Positions 1 through 5,400 are shown, counted from the stretch's first letter. The stretch is 6,526 bases of DNA from JAYELX01 sp964544065 (GCA_964544065.1 CAZJBA010000166.1:1-6526); one strand, 5' to 3'. Translations and numbers: made by a program. The notes: generated by a model from the letters alone, not told the origin.

Positions 1-50
1 GAAGCGAGCGCAACATAGTTCAGTGCGCTAATTGTGTGCAAATGCGATTG

Positions 51-68
51 CCCTGTCAGGAAACAGGG
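51..68. other. Small hairpin upstream of the sigma-factor promoter
   Basis: CCCTGT at 51-56 pairs with ACAGGG at 63-68 around a 6-nt loop. No U-run follows on either strand, so a terminator of an upstream gene is only a weak possibility. A second loose inverted repeat (AGCGCA 7-12 / TGCGCT 24-29) lies just before it. The first 73 bases hold no supported gene. Confidence 0.25.
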
Positions 69-73
69 AAAGA

Positions 74-103
74 GTCACAAAACAACAAGCCCCATGCTAT
101 AAT
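74..103 (+). promoter_or_regulatory. Extended -10 promoter of the ECF sigma operon
   Basis: TATAAT at 98-103 is a perfect -10 box and is preceded by TG plus one base (95-97), the extended -10 signature. The best -35 candidate is GTCACA at 74-79 (4 of 6 matches, 18 bp spacer), which is weak, as extended -10 promoters tolerate. Transcription would start near 110, giving a leader of about 40 nt before the ATG at 151. The operon therefore looks driven by the housekeeping sigma; I saw no clear ECF-type autoregulatory promoter. Confidence 0.6.
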
Positions 104-150
104 GATTTAGAGACTCATATCCAACCCCAATCAGGAGGAAACCCCCACCC

Positions 151-783
151 ATGCAGGAGCGCACCAACAGAGAATGGCTCCGTGATCTCCGCGGCCCTCA
201 TCGTGAGGAAGCCATCGCCGATTTGCGCACCCTCTTGGTGCGCGGCTTGAGCTATTCACTCTCCCAACGCGGACACGGCGACATCAACGTCTTGATTGAA
301 GATTTCGTCCAAGAAGCTTTGCTCAAAATCTTGGATAATCTGGACACCTTCCGGGGCGAGAGCAAGTTCATCACCTGGGCGCAAAAAATCGCCGTGCGGG
401 TGGCCTACTCGGAATTCCGGCGCAAGCGCTGGGAGGATATTTCCATCCAAGCTTTGGTTCCCGACGATAGCGGCATCGATTTCACCCCCGAAGCATTGAC
501 CGACCCCGGCGCCAATCCCGAACAAAGCACCACCCAGACGAGAATCTTCGAGCGGGTGTTGACCCTGATCGAGGAAGAACTGACCGAACGCCAACGCCGG
601 GCTCTGCTGGCCGTCATGGCGGAAAATATGCCCCTGGAAGAGGTCGCCCGCCGGATGGATACCAACCGCAACGCGCTCTACAAAGTCATCTATGACGCCC
701 GCAAGAATCTGAAACAGCATCTCCTGGCCGAAGGCCTGACCCCGGAATCAATCCTGGCCAGCTTTGATACAGATTCAAGGTAA
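151..783 (+). CDS. ECF-type RNA polymerase sigma factor (sigma-70 family)
   Basis: The 210-aa product is an alternative sigma factor that would direct core RNA polymerase to a specific promoter set. Residues about 23-95 match sigma region 2: helix with DFVQEALLKIL (51-61), then the typical FRGESKFITWAQKIA (68-81) and a basic RRKRW stretch (90-94). A variable acidic linker (about 96-130) follows, then region 4 (about 131-195) with TERQRRALL and a helix-turn-helix around residues 161-188. A short tail ends in TPESILASF. The start is fixed by AGGAGGAA at 133-140, 10 nt before the ATG. Length and order fit a minimal ECF factor lacking regions 1.1 and 3. A small zinc-binding protein follows after 35 nt and is probably its anti-sigma factor. 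The family is clear; the regulon is unknown. Confidence 0.93.
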   Translation: MQERTNREWLRDLRGPHREEAIADLRTLLVRGLSYSLSQRGHGDINVLIEDFVQEALLKILDNLDTFRGESKFITWAQKIAVRVAYSEFRRKRWEDISIQALVPDDSGIDFTPEALTDPGANPEQSTTQTRIFERVLTLIEEELTERQRRALLAVMAENMPLEEVARRMDTNRNALYKVIYDARKNLKQHLLAEGLTPESILASFDTDSR

Positions 784-818
784 GATGAAACATCTCAAAA
801 GCGTCTGAAAGATTAACC

Positions 819-1055
819 ATGAGATTAACGACAGATACCCTTAAAAGAATCGTTCGAGCAGTCGTCACAACCCATGACGACGAAATCGGCTGTGAAGAAT
901 GTTTCCACGAACTGGATCGATTTGCAGAGATGAAACTGGCTGGCAAAGACGCCGCCGAGGCAATGCCGCTGGTACAAGATCACCTCGAACATTGCGAGAA
1001 CTGCCGTCAGGAGTATGAAGCGCTTCTCGATGCAATCAAGGCCATTTCAGAATAA
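819..1055 (+). CDS. Small soluble zinc-finger anti-sigma-like protein
   Basis: This is a 78-aa protein with no membrane segment. It carries H55-x3-C59-x2-C62, the signature half of the ZAS/zf-HC2 anti-sigma fold, plus an upstream C25-x2-C28 pair that can supply the remaining ligand. Between them is a helix (about 29-43) and a short PLV-containing turn leading into the HLEHC motif; a final helix follows (about 63-76). Such domains bind ECF sigma factors and block polymerase binding, and some release the sigma on thiol oxidation. Position directly after the sigma gene, on the same strand and before a terminator, supports a sigma/anti-sigma pair. The Shine-Dalgarno is poor (TGAAAGA-like about 10 nt upstream), which may keep its level below that of the sigma or reflect translational coupling. 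The role as inhibitor is inferred. Confidence 0.8.
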   Translation: MRLTTDTLKRIVRAVVTTHDDEIGCEECFHELDRFAEMKLAGKDAAEAMPLVQDHLEHCENCRQEYEALLDAIKAISE

Positions 1056-1081
1056 AGCCTCACGCACGCTGGCTATAATAT

Positions 1082-1113
1082 AAACCCCGAAGGGCCTGCT
1101 TTGGGGTTTTATT
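1082..1113 (+). terminator. Rho-independent terminator of the sigma/anti-sigma operon
   Basis: AAACCCC (1082-1088) pairs with GGGGTTT (1103-1109) around a 14-nt loop, followed by a T-rich run (TTTTATT). It begins 27 nt after the anti-sigma stop codon, with nothing coding in between. Confidence 0.75.
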
Positions 1114-1157
1114 GTTTGAGGACAGAGGCAAGGTTCTGATGATGGCATCGAGTTGAA

Positions 1158-1176
1158 AGCCTTTATAATATAGGCT
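1158..1176 (+). promoter_or_regulatory. Promoter -10 region of the Mth938-domain gene, within a 19-bp hyphenated palindrome
   Basis: TATAAT at 1164-1169 is a perfect -10. No good -35 lies at 16-18 bp; TTGAAA at 1153-1158 is too close. AGCCT (1158-1162) and AGGCT (1172-1176) form an inverted repeat centred on the -10 box, which could be an operator or chance. The implied start near 1176 leaves a leader of about 30 nt that contains the AAGGAG site at 1195-1200. Confidence 0.45.
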
Positions 1177-1206
1177 AGCAAGAGACTCGAACAAAGGAGC
1201 AATACG

Positions 1207-1569
1207 ATGACTGAAAAATCTACACCCCCACACATCGACGAGTATCGATTTGGACAAATCGTCATCGACGGCGAATCTTGCACCAGTGATGTGATCATCT
1301 TCCCGGACCGGGTCATGTCCAATTGGTGGCGGGATCAGGGCCACGCTTTGAGCGTGGATGATCTCCAAAAGGTGCTGGCGGCTTGCCCCCAAGTCTTGAT
1401 CGTCGGAACGGGCGCCTATGGCCGCATGGTGGTGCCCGCCGAGACGCGCGATCACGTCGAGGAGCAGGGCATCGAAGTGATCAGCCATAAGACTGAGAAG
1501 GCCTGCCGGATTTACAATCAGATCCGCCAAGAAAAACAGGCCGTCGCCGCCCTGCATCTGACTTGTTGA
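1207..1569 (+). CDS. Mth938-like / AAMDC-family domain protein (DUF498)
   Basis: The 120-aa product is a single Mth938-type domain spanning almost its full length. Visible family hallmarks are the early FGQIVIDG strand (15-22), the DVIIFPD stretch followed by NWW and a conserved H, the central VLIVGTGAYG loop (83-92), the A-x3-YN pattern near residue 101, and the AALHLTC ending. These proteins form a compact beta-rich fold shared with mammalian AAMDC and the complex I assembly factor NDUFAF3. No biochemical role is established for the stand-alone bacterial members. The start is supported by AAGGAG 6-7 nt upstream. The gene stands alone between a terminator behind it and a convergent cold-shock gene ahead, so context gives no further clue to function. 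Confidence 0.85.
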   Translation: MTEKSTPPHIDEYRFGQIVIDGESCTSDVIIFPDRVMSNWWRDQGHALSVDDLQKVLAACPQVLIVGTGAYGRMVVPAETRDHVEEQGIEVISHKTEKACRIYNQIRQEKQAVAALHLTC

Positions 1570-1580
1570 CCGCCCCAAAC

Positions 1581-1617
1581 ACAAAACAGGACAGCGAACT
1601 TCGCTGTCCTGTTTTGT
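1581..1617. terminator. Bidirectional palindromic terminator between convergent genes
   Basis: An 18-nt arm (1581-1598) is exactly complementary to 1600-1617 with a single central base, so the RNA hairpin would have about 16 pairs and a tight loop. The A-run on one flank and the T-run on the other mean each strand gives a stem followed by U-rich RNA. It sits 12 nt after the Mth938-gene stop and 19 nt after the cold-shock-gene stop, so it serves both. Confidence 0.9.
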
Positions 1618-1635
1618 CAGTTTCAATCAGTTGTC

Positions 1636-1842
1636 TTAGATCGCTACAACATCTTGAGCCTGGGGGCCTTTATCGGCTTGCACAACGGTGAATTCTACTC
1701 GTTGGCCTTCGTCGAGGTTTTTGTAGCCTTCGCCTACAATAGCATTGTAGTGAACGAAAACATCTTCGCCCTCGTCGCGCTCAATAAAGCCGTAGCCTTT
1801 CGCGCCGTTGAACCACTTAACGATACCTTGTTCTTTAGTCAT
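1636..1842 (-). CDS. csp: Cold-shock protein (CspA family)
   Basis: The 68-aa product is one cold-shock domain, the usual length for the family. RNP1 is seen as KGYGFI (15-20) and RNP2 as VFVHY (28-32); the aromatic residues W10, F11, Y17, F19, F29 and H31 that stack on single-stranded nucleic acid are all present. It would bind RNA or ssDNA in the cytoplasm and melt mRNA structure. AGGAG at 1852-1856 lies 9 nt before the ATG. A leader of about 100 nt is implied by the promoter near 1953-1961, in keeping with post-transcriptional control of csp mRNAs, though no cold box was verified. Confidence 0.95.
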   Translation of the reverse strand: MTKEQGIVKWFNGAKGYGFIERDEGEDVFVHYNAIVGEGYKNLDEGQRVEFTVVQADKGPQAQDVVAI

Positions 1843-1952
1843 GATTTGGAACTCCTTTTCCTAGATAAAATTTACTGTTTTTCGGTTACGCATGGGTTCC
1901 AAATCAAAGTTTTTCGCTTATATTTTCAGAACTTCTGTTTCACACGCGGACG

Positions 1953-1961
1953 AGTATAACA
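1953..1961 (-). promoter_or_regulatory. Extended -10 promoter of the cold-shock gene
   Basis: On the minus strand the bases read TGTTATACT, which is TG-n-TATACT: an extended -10 with one mismatch to TATAAT. A TTTACA element (plus 1980-1985) upstream is five of six to the -35 consensus but 21 bp away, too far to be a standard partner. Start near 1946 would give a leader of about 100 nt. Confidence 0.5.
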
Positions 1962-2069
1962 CACCCTTGGGGGGTGGATTGTAAAACTTTTATTAGAACT
2001 TTCTTGAGAATGGTACAGGAGAGAAGGTTGATATGGTGTTATAGCTACGTGTACCGTTGCAGAAAACAT

Positions 2070-2090
2070 GCGTTATGATTAGCTTAACGC
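2070..2090. promoter_or_regulatory. 21-bp hyphenated palindrome upstream of the small membrane-protein gene
   Basis: GCGTTA (2070-2075) and TAACGC (2085-2090) form a 6-9-6 inverted repeat. It overlaps TATGAT (2074-2079), the best -10 candidate for the gene at 2116, although no convincing -35 is present at the right spacing. It could be an operator. The rest of the 1843-2115 interval holds the csp leader and promoter and no gene. Confidence 0.3.
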
Positions 2091-2115
2091 CTATTTTAGA
2101 AAGAGACGTACCAAG

Positions 2116-2577
2116 ATGCGATTTTTTGATGCCAATAAACTGAGCCCCCCCGAGGAACTCGATCACCTCAAAGCCATCTATGCAGGGGAAGATCAGGCTG
2201 CAAAACTATACGACAATCTGACCGACTCCTTCGAGGTGCTTCAGAACCGCGCTCAGATGCTGCTGAGTTTGATCACCATCACCCTGACCATCACCGGATT
2301 CTCGGGGCCGCGGATAGCGGAATCGAGCCTGTTGGCCCGTATCTCCATCGCCGCGGGGCTCATCCTGGTGCTGCTGTCCGCCCTGATTTTAATGGCCGGC
2401 CCCTTGCGGCTGCGCTGGTGCACGCGGCTGCGCTCCAGCAGTGTGGACCAATCATTGCTCAAATTGATTCACCAGCGCAACGCCCGCACAAGACGATACC
2501 ACCTGGCTTCGCTCAGCCTTGTCCTTGGCCTGATTGGCTATGTGACCAGTGTGATCAGTTTTTTGATCACAGGGTGA
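2116..2577 (+). CDS. Small three-helix membrane protein, unrecognised family
   Basis: This is a 153-aa protein whose family I do not recognise with confidence. Residues 1-45 are soluble and acidic/amphipathic (LYDNLTDSFEVLQNRA). Hydrophobic segments follow at about 46-64, 73-97 and 129-151. The 98-128 loop is strongly basic (RLRWCTRLR, HQRNARTRRY), so it should be cytoplasmic, which puts the C-terminus outside and the N-terminus inside or membrane-associated. An N-terminal helix feeding directly into clustered helices, with an R/K-rich loop before the last one, loosely recalls SLATT/Pycsar-effector-type membrane proteins; that is only architectural resemblance. The upstream ribosome site is weak (AGAAAGAGA near 2098-2106). 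It is transcribed alone, divergent from csp and convergent with the nickel locus. No signal peptide or catalytic motif is visible. Confidence 0.75.
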   Translation: MRFFDANKLSPPEELDHLKAIYAGEDQAAKLYDNLTDSFEVLQNRAQMLLSLITITLTITGFSGPRIAESSLLARISIAAGLILVLLSALILMAGPLRLRWCTRLRSSSVDQSLLKLIHQRNARTRRYHLASLSLVLGLIGYVTSVISFLITG

Positions 2578-2655
2578 ACATCGCCCCAGCAGATATTTGG
2601 CCGTTTCAACCGGGGGTGGCGGACGCAAAAAACGAGCAGCGCTGCTGATAGCTTA

Positions 2656-2670
2656 AGCCCCTCTGGGGCT
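2656..2670. other. Hairpin in the convergent intergenic region
   Basis: AGCCCC (2656-2661) and GGGGCT (2665-2670) form a six-pair stem with a 3-nt loop, 79 nt after the membrane-protein stop. No T-run follows on either strand, so it is at best a Rho-assisted or imperfect terminator. A 12-bp perfect palindrome (AGCAGCGCTGCT, 2635-2646) lies just before it and ACACAA/TTGTGT (2683-2688/2700-2705) just after. The 2578-2858 interval contains no supported gene. Confidence 0.35.
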
Positions 2671-2793
2671 GGTAATTGGGTGACACAATCACTTCATGGT
2701 TGTGTAAAAAGAACAAAACGGCATGGTTCATTATGGTGAAAAAACTGGGAATGTAGGAAACCTGATGTCTGTTCTCCTGATCCCCCTATAAAG

Positions 2794-2833
2794 TCTCTCT
2801 GCGTCTTTTGCATCTCCGCGCCTCTGCGTTAAG
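2794..2833. repeat. Degenerate short tandem repeat downstream of cbiO
   Basis: Four imperfect units of 8-11 nt follow each other: CTCTGCGTC, TTTTGCATC, TCCGCGCC and TCTGCGTTAAG. Read on the minus strand they are purine-rich (GCAGAG / GCGGAG type). Strings of this style recur between genes in many environmental bacterial genomes, as far as I recall. It begins 26 bp beyond the cbiO stop codon and encodes nothing obvious. Confidence 0.55.
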
Positions 2834-2858
2834 TTTTATGATTGATAGGTTGGCTTGC

Positions 2859-3629
2859 TCAGTGATGGGGGACCATGTGATGGATCAACGAGTGGGGTTT
2901 TTCCAAGCCGTGGGCTTCCATCAGAGCGACGTCGGCCATGATCTCGGCGGGCGCGCCGTCGGCGATCAGGCGGCCTTCCTCCAGCAGCACGACTCGGTCA
3001 CACACTTCCAAGATAAACTCCAGATCGTGGGAGGCGATCAGTTGCGTTTCGGAGGAGGCCTGTAAATACTGGATCAACCGGCGCCGAGAACGAATGTCCA
3101 AACTTGCGCTGGGCTCGTCGTAAATCATCAGGCGGGGCTTCATAGCCAACACCCCGGCGATGGCGGCCATACGCTTTTCCCCGGCGGAGAGATGATGCGG
3201 CGTCCGCTGAGCCAGATCCGACACTCCGGCGGTTTGCAAGGCTTCTCCCACCCGAGCTTCAACCTCCTCGGGCGGCAGGCCCAGATTTTGGGGTCCAAAA
3301 GCCACATCGTCCCACACCGAGGGGCTGAAAAGTTGATCATCGGCGTCTTGAAAAATCATACCGATTTCTGGATGGAACTGTCCTGGCGTGAGATTCTGGC
3401 CGAAGAGCTCAATTTGGCCCGAATCAGGTTCAAGCACGCCGCAGGCCAGCAAGAAAAGCGTGGTCTTGCCCGCGCCGTTGGGGCCGATGAAACCGACCCG
3501 TTCCCCCTCCCGGATGGCCAGATCGATGTTTTGGAGCAGGTTCCGCTTGGGGGAGTAGGAAAAATGTAACCCGGCGATACGCAGCGCAGGGGCCGGTGGA
3601 GATGCGTTGATGAAAGGTTGGTTCGTCAT
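2859..3629 (-). CDS. cbiO: Nickel/cobalt ECF transporter ATPase (CbiO/NikO)
   Basis: The 256-aa ABC ATPase powers the transporter by binding CbiQ from the cytoplasmic side. Visible motifs: Walker A GPNGAGKTT (49-57), Q-loop FQDADDQLF (93-101, Q94), signature LSAGE (147-151), Walker B LMIYDEP (167-173), D-loop SASLD (174-178) and switch H201. The DxDDQLF Q-loop is typical of ECF-type ATPases. The C-terminus is His-rich (H240, H246, H250, H251, H255, H256), as often seen in nickel/cobalt CbiO/NikO proteins. I chose the ATG at 3627-3629 over the in-frame GTG at 3654-3656, because the latter lies inside repeat DNA and adds nine residues unlike the family; neither has a strong Shine-Dalgarno. It is last in the locus, separated from cbiQ by 153 bp of repeat-like DNA rather than the usual tight overlap. 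Confidence 0.93.
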   Translation of the reverse strand: MTNQPFINASPPAPALRIAGLHFSYSPKRNLLQNIDLAIREGERVGFIGPNGAGKTTLFLLACGVLEPDSGQIELFGQNLTPGQFHPEIGMIFQDADDQLFSPSVWDDVAFGPQNLGLPPEEVEARVGEALQTAGVSDLAQRTPHHLSAGEKRMAAIAGVLAMKPRLMIYDEPSASLDIRSRRRLIQYLQASSETQLIASHDLEFILEVCDRVVLLEEGRLIADGAPAEIMADVALMEAHGLEKPHSLIHHMVPHH

Positions 3630-3650
3630 GAACGTTTCATGTCTTGGTTT

Positions 3651-3690
3651 GTACACGGAAGGACACGGAAGAAACGGAAAAAATCCGTAC
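3651..3690. repeat. Degenerate short tandem repeat upstream of cbiO
   Basis: Three units sharing ACGGAAG (ACACGGAAGG, ACACGGAAGA, AACGGAAAAA) run in tandem with a period near 10. The array ends in ACGGA-A5-TCCGT (3674-3688), itself a small hairpin. GACACGGA at 3662-3669 is repeated inverted as TCCGTGTC at 3766-3773, framing the hairpin cluster between them. The purine-rich strand here is the plus strand, opposite to the array beyond the other end of cbiO. Confidence 0.55.
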
Positions 3691-3701
3691 CATCTATGCT
3701 G

Positions 3702-3757
3702 CCGCGCTTTGCGGGCCTGCCCCGCAGGGGTACTCTTCGAGTACGGCCAGGCAGGCC
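3702..3757. repeat. Nested hairpin cluster between cbiQ and cbiO
   Basis: An outer stem of eight pairs (3714-3721 with 3750-3757) encloses a six-pair stem GTACTC/GAGTAC (3730-3735 with 3739-3744, loop TTC). Alternative local stems are CCCC-GCA-GGGG (3720-3730) and CCGC/GCGG (3702-3705 with 3711-3714). The cluster looks like a REP- or MITE-like intergenic element rather than a simple terminator, since no U-run adjoins it. It would lie in the mRNA between cbiQ and cbiO. Confidence 0.5.
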
Positions 3758-3782
3758 TTCGGCGATCCGTGTCTTAATGCTT

Positions 3783-4529
3783 TTAAATCTGACGAAGTAG
3801 GACTTCGGCAGTCACGACAGCAGCAGACAAGAGCAGCAGGCCGGCCAGCGCCAGGGTGTCTTGCCAACCGGCGCGAAAGATGCTCCGGGCTTGTCTGATT
3901 CCGTTGTTTTTATCGTTTCCGTAGCCGCGCACGATCATGGCCTTGTAAATCCGCTCGGAGCGCTCGTAGCTGCGCACCAGCAGCGTGCCCGATAGCGAGG
4001 CCAATTTGCTCAACCCGTCCAGGCTGAAACGGTTGGCCTGAAAATTGCGCAGCCTCATCGCCGCGGACATGCTTTGCAGGTCACGGCCGATCTCGAAGAT
4101 ATAGCGGTAGGAGAGCAGCATCATGTCCGCCAGGATCGGCGAGAGCCGCAAGGCCCGCATCGCTTTGATCGTGGTCAAGAAAGGCGCGCTGCCAAACAAT
4201 ACCAAGCCCAGCGTTAGAATGCAGATGAACTTGACCGCGATGACGATTAACGCCAGCAGCCCCTCTTGGCGAATCGCCAGCGGGCCCAGCCGGAGCAGAA
4301 TCGTCGAGCCGGAGAAAAGCGGCAGCACAATTGCGACCGCCAGCAGAAAAATGCCCGGGTATTGCAAGCGGGTTAGCAGAAAATGCAGCGGCAGCCGCGA
4401 GACGAGGAAAAGTATCAGGGTCAGGAGTAACAGGGAGGGAAGCAGAGGAAGCTCCTGCACAAAGGAAAACGCAAAGATCAGGCTGAACATGCCGATCAGC
4501 TTGTAGCGCACATCCCACCGGTGAAGGGG
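3783..4529 (-). CDS. cbiQ: ECF transporter transmembrane protein CbiQ/NikQ, N-terminus missing in gap
   Basis: 248 residues are present; the first visible ones, PLHRWDVRYKLIG, match the conserved start region of CbiQ/EcfT proteins, so only about 10-20 N-terminal residues should be lost in the run of N. Hydrophobic segments cover the first 105 or so residues, then another just before the cytoplasmic coupling region. Two coupling-helix motifs of the EcfT type are visible, AMRLRNFQ and AMIVRGYG; these dock on the ATPase dimer. A final hydrophobic helix (LALAGLLLLSAAVVTAEVLL) ends near the C-terminus. It transmits ATP-driven movement from CbiO to the metal-binding CbiM. Apparent fusion to CbiM in one frame across the gap is an artefact of the 100-N filler. 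Confidence 0.9.
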   Translation of the reverse strand, partial: PLHRWDVRYKLIGMFSLIFAFSFVQELPLLPSLLLLTLILFLVSRLPLHFLLTRLQYPGIFLLAVAIVLPLFSGSTILLRLGPLAIRQEGLLALIVIAVKFICILTLGLVLFGSAPFLTTIKAMRALRLSPILADMMLLSYRYIFEIGRDLQSMSAAMRLRNFQANRFSLDGLSKLASLSGTLLVRSYERSERIYKAMIVRGYGNDKNNGIRQARSIFRAGWQDTLALAGLLLLSAAVVTAEVLLRQI

Positions 4530-4629
4530 NNNNNNNNNNNNNNNNNNNNNNNNNNNNNNNNNNNNNNNNNNNNNNNNNNNNNNNNNNNNNNNNNNNNNNN
4601 NNNNNNNNNNNNNNNNNNNNNNNNNNNNN
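4530..4629. other. Assembly gap of exactly 100 N inside the cbiM-cbiQ region
   Basis: The run is exactly 100 N, the conventional filler for a scaffold gap of unknown length. CbiM proteins are usually around 210-230 aa; only 96 are present here. The true missing DNA is therefore likely to be at least about 380-470 nt (rest of CbiM plus the CbiQ start), and more if a CbiN/NikN gene lies between. Confidence 0.95.
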
Positions 4630-4919
4630 AACATCACCGCCTGGAAAAACAGACCGATCAGGATAGCAGGAAAGGCATAATAGCCCAGCACCACGCCCAG
4701 CAGCCCGTTGAGCACCAGGTGAACGCTGGTCGGCGGGATGGGGATGTGAATCCAGGAGGCGACGAAAAAAGCGGCCGTCAGCAGGGAGGCCTTGGGCACG
4801 CCTTCTTGGGGATCCTCTTCCTGGTTGATTTTGCGCAGCGAGTACCAGGTCGCCGCGGCGGTGGTGGCGTATCCGGCCGCGGAAACGGCCGCGGGGAGAA
4901 TGCCATCGGGGATGTGCAT
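4630..4919 (-). CDS. cbiM: Nickel/cobalt transport substrate-binding membrane protein CbiM/NikM, C-terminus missing in gap
   Basis: The first 96 residues are present. The start MHIPDGILP is the diagnostic N-terminus of CbiM/NikM, in which the amino group of Met1 and His2 take part in metal binding. A second conserved ligand is visible as His67 in TSVHLVLNG, the position described for the nickel-binding NikM structure. Three hydrophobic stretches (about 7-25, 44-60, 68-95) are seen. The conserved N-terminus settles the start: its ATG shares one base with the TGA of the preceding NikL-like gene (4919), so translation is probably coupled. The rest, roughly 115-135 residues, lies in the gap. Metal specificity (nickel or cobalt) cannot be read from this fragment alone; the NikL-like neighbour favours nickel. 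Confidence 0.93.
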
Positions 4920-5359
4920 CAGGCCCTCTTCCTGGAGAAATACAGCGCCGTGCCGACAAAGCCCCAGATCACGCTGGCGCTCATCAGCACGATTTGGATG
5001 GGGGTGAATCCCGTGCTCCCTCCGCTGGCTGTCCCTTCGCCGATAGGGATGTGGATGATGTCACCGTGGCCTGCCTGGCGGACTTGCACATCCCAGGTGC
5101 CGGGGATCTCCGCGTCGGGCGTGAAGGTGAAACATCCGTCCTCATCGGTGGTACCGCTTAACCACGGGGTAGCCGGATCGTCCGGCGCGTAGACGGTCAC
5201 CTGGGCGGCGTCCATCGGCTCGCCGGAGTCGTACGTGGCGACGATCTCCACGGCCATGTTGACGCTGTACTCGATCTTGGCGCCGTGCGCCAAAACGCTC
5301 AAGGGGGCTGCCAAGGCGATAAACAGCGTCAAAAACAATACAAAAGGTTTCTTGAGCAT
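4919..5359 (-). CDS. NikL-like membrane-anchored extracytoplasmic component of the nickel transporter
   Basis: The 146-aa product has a signal peptide (about 1-24, ending SVLA) and, after predicted cleavage, begins with His25-Gly. A beta-rich extracytoplasmic domain (about 25-108) of the carboxypeptidase-regulatory/transthyretin-like type follows: EPMDAAQVTVYAP, then GTTDEDGCFTFTPD and GTWDVQVRQAGHG. A linker (GEGTASGGS) leads to one C-terminal membrane helix (about 119-141) and the positive stop SRKRA. This architecture matches NikL-type accessory proteins encoded beside nikM and thought to help nickel uptake. His25, His98 and His103 are candidate ligands. A strong AAGGAGG lies 7 nt before the ATG. 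It overlaps cbiM by one base. The NikL assignment rests on architecture and neighbours. Confidence 0.75.
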   Translation of the reverse strand: MLKKPFVLFLTLFIALAAPLSVLAHGAKIEYSVNMAVEIVATYDSGEPMDAAQVTVYAPDDPATPWLSGTTDEDGCFTFTPDAEIPGTWDVQVRQAGHGDIIHIPIGEGTASGGSTGFTPIQIVLMSASVIWGFVGTALYFSRKRA

Positions 5360-5400
5360 AAACGTTCCTCCTTCTTCACAGATGACAACCTTAACTCTTC

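Noticed and set aside
256..720. 154-codon minus-strand frame opposite the sigma factor
   Set aside because: It is a shadow of the sigma gene, with no ribosome site or recognisable domain.
1060..1626. 188-codon minus-strand frame opposite the Mth938-domain gene
   Set aside because: It runs through two terminators and a promoter and is antisense to a recognised domain.
3630..3656. GTG start adding nine residues to CbiO
   Set aside because: The extra codons come from repeat DNA and do not resemble the family. The ATG at 3627-3629 gives a normal-length protein.
2578..3800. CRISPR array suggested by the short repeated units
   Set aside because: Units are 8-11 nt, degenerate and contiguous, without spacers.
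3783..4919. One continuous 378-codon frame joining CbiM and CbiQ
   Set aside because: The frame runs through exactly 100 N. The two halves are the beginning of one known protein and the bulk of another, so the fusion is a filler artefact.
4081..4959. 292-codon minus-strand frame overlapping CbiM/CbiQ
   Set aside because: It is a shadow frame, rich in Arg/Pro/Gly and interrupted by the Ns; the true frames carry the diagnostic motifs.
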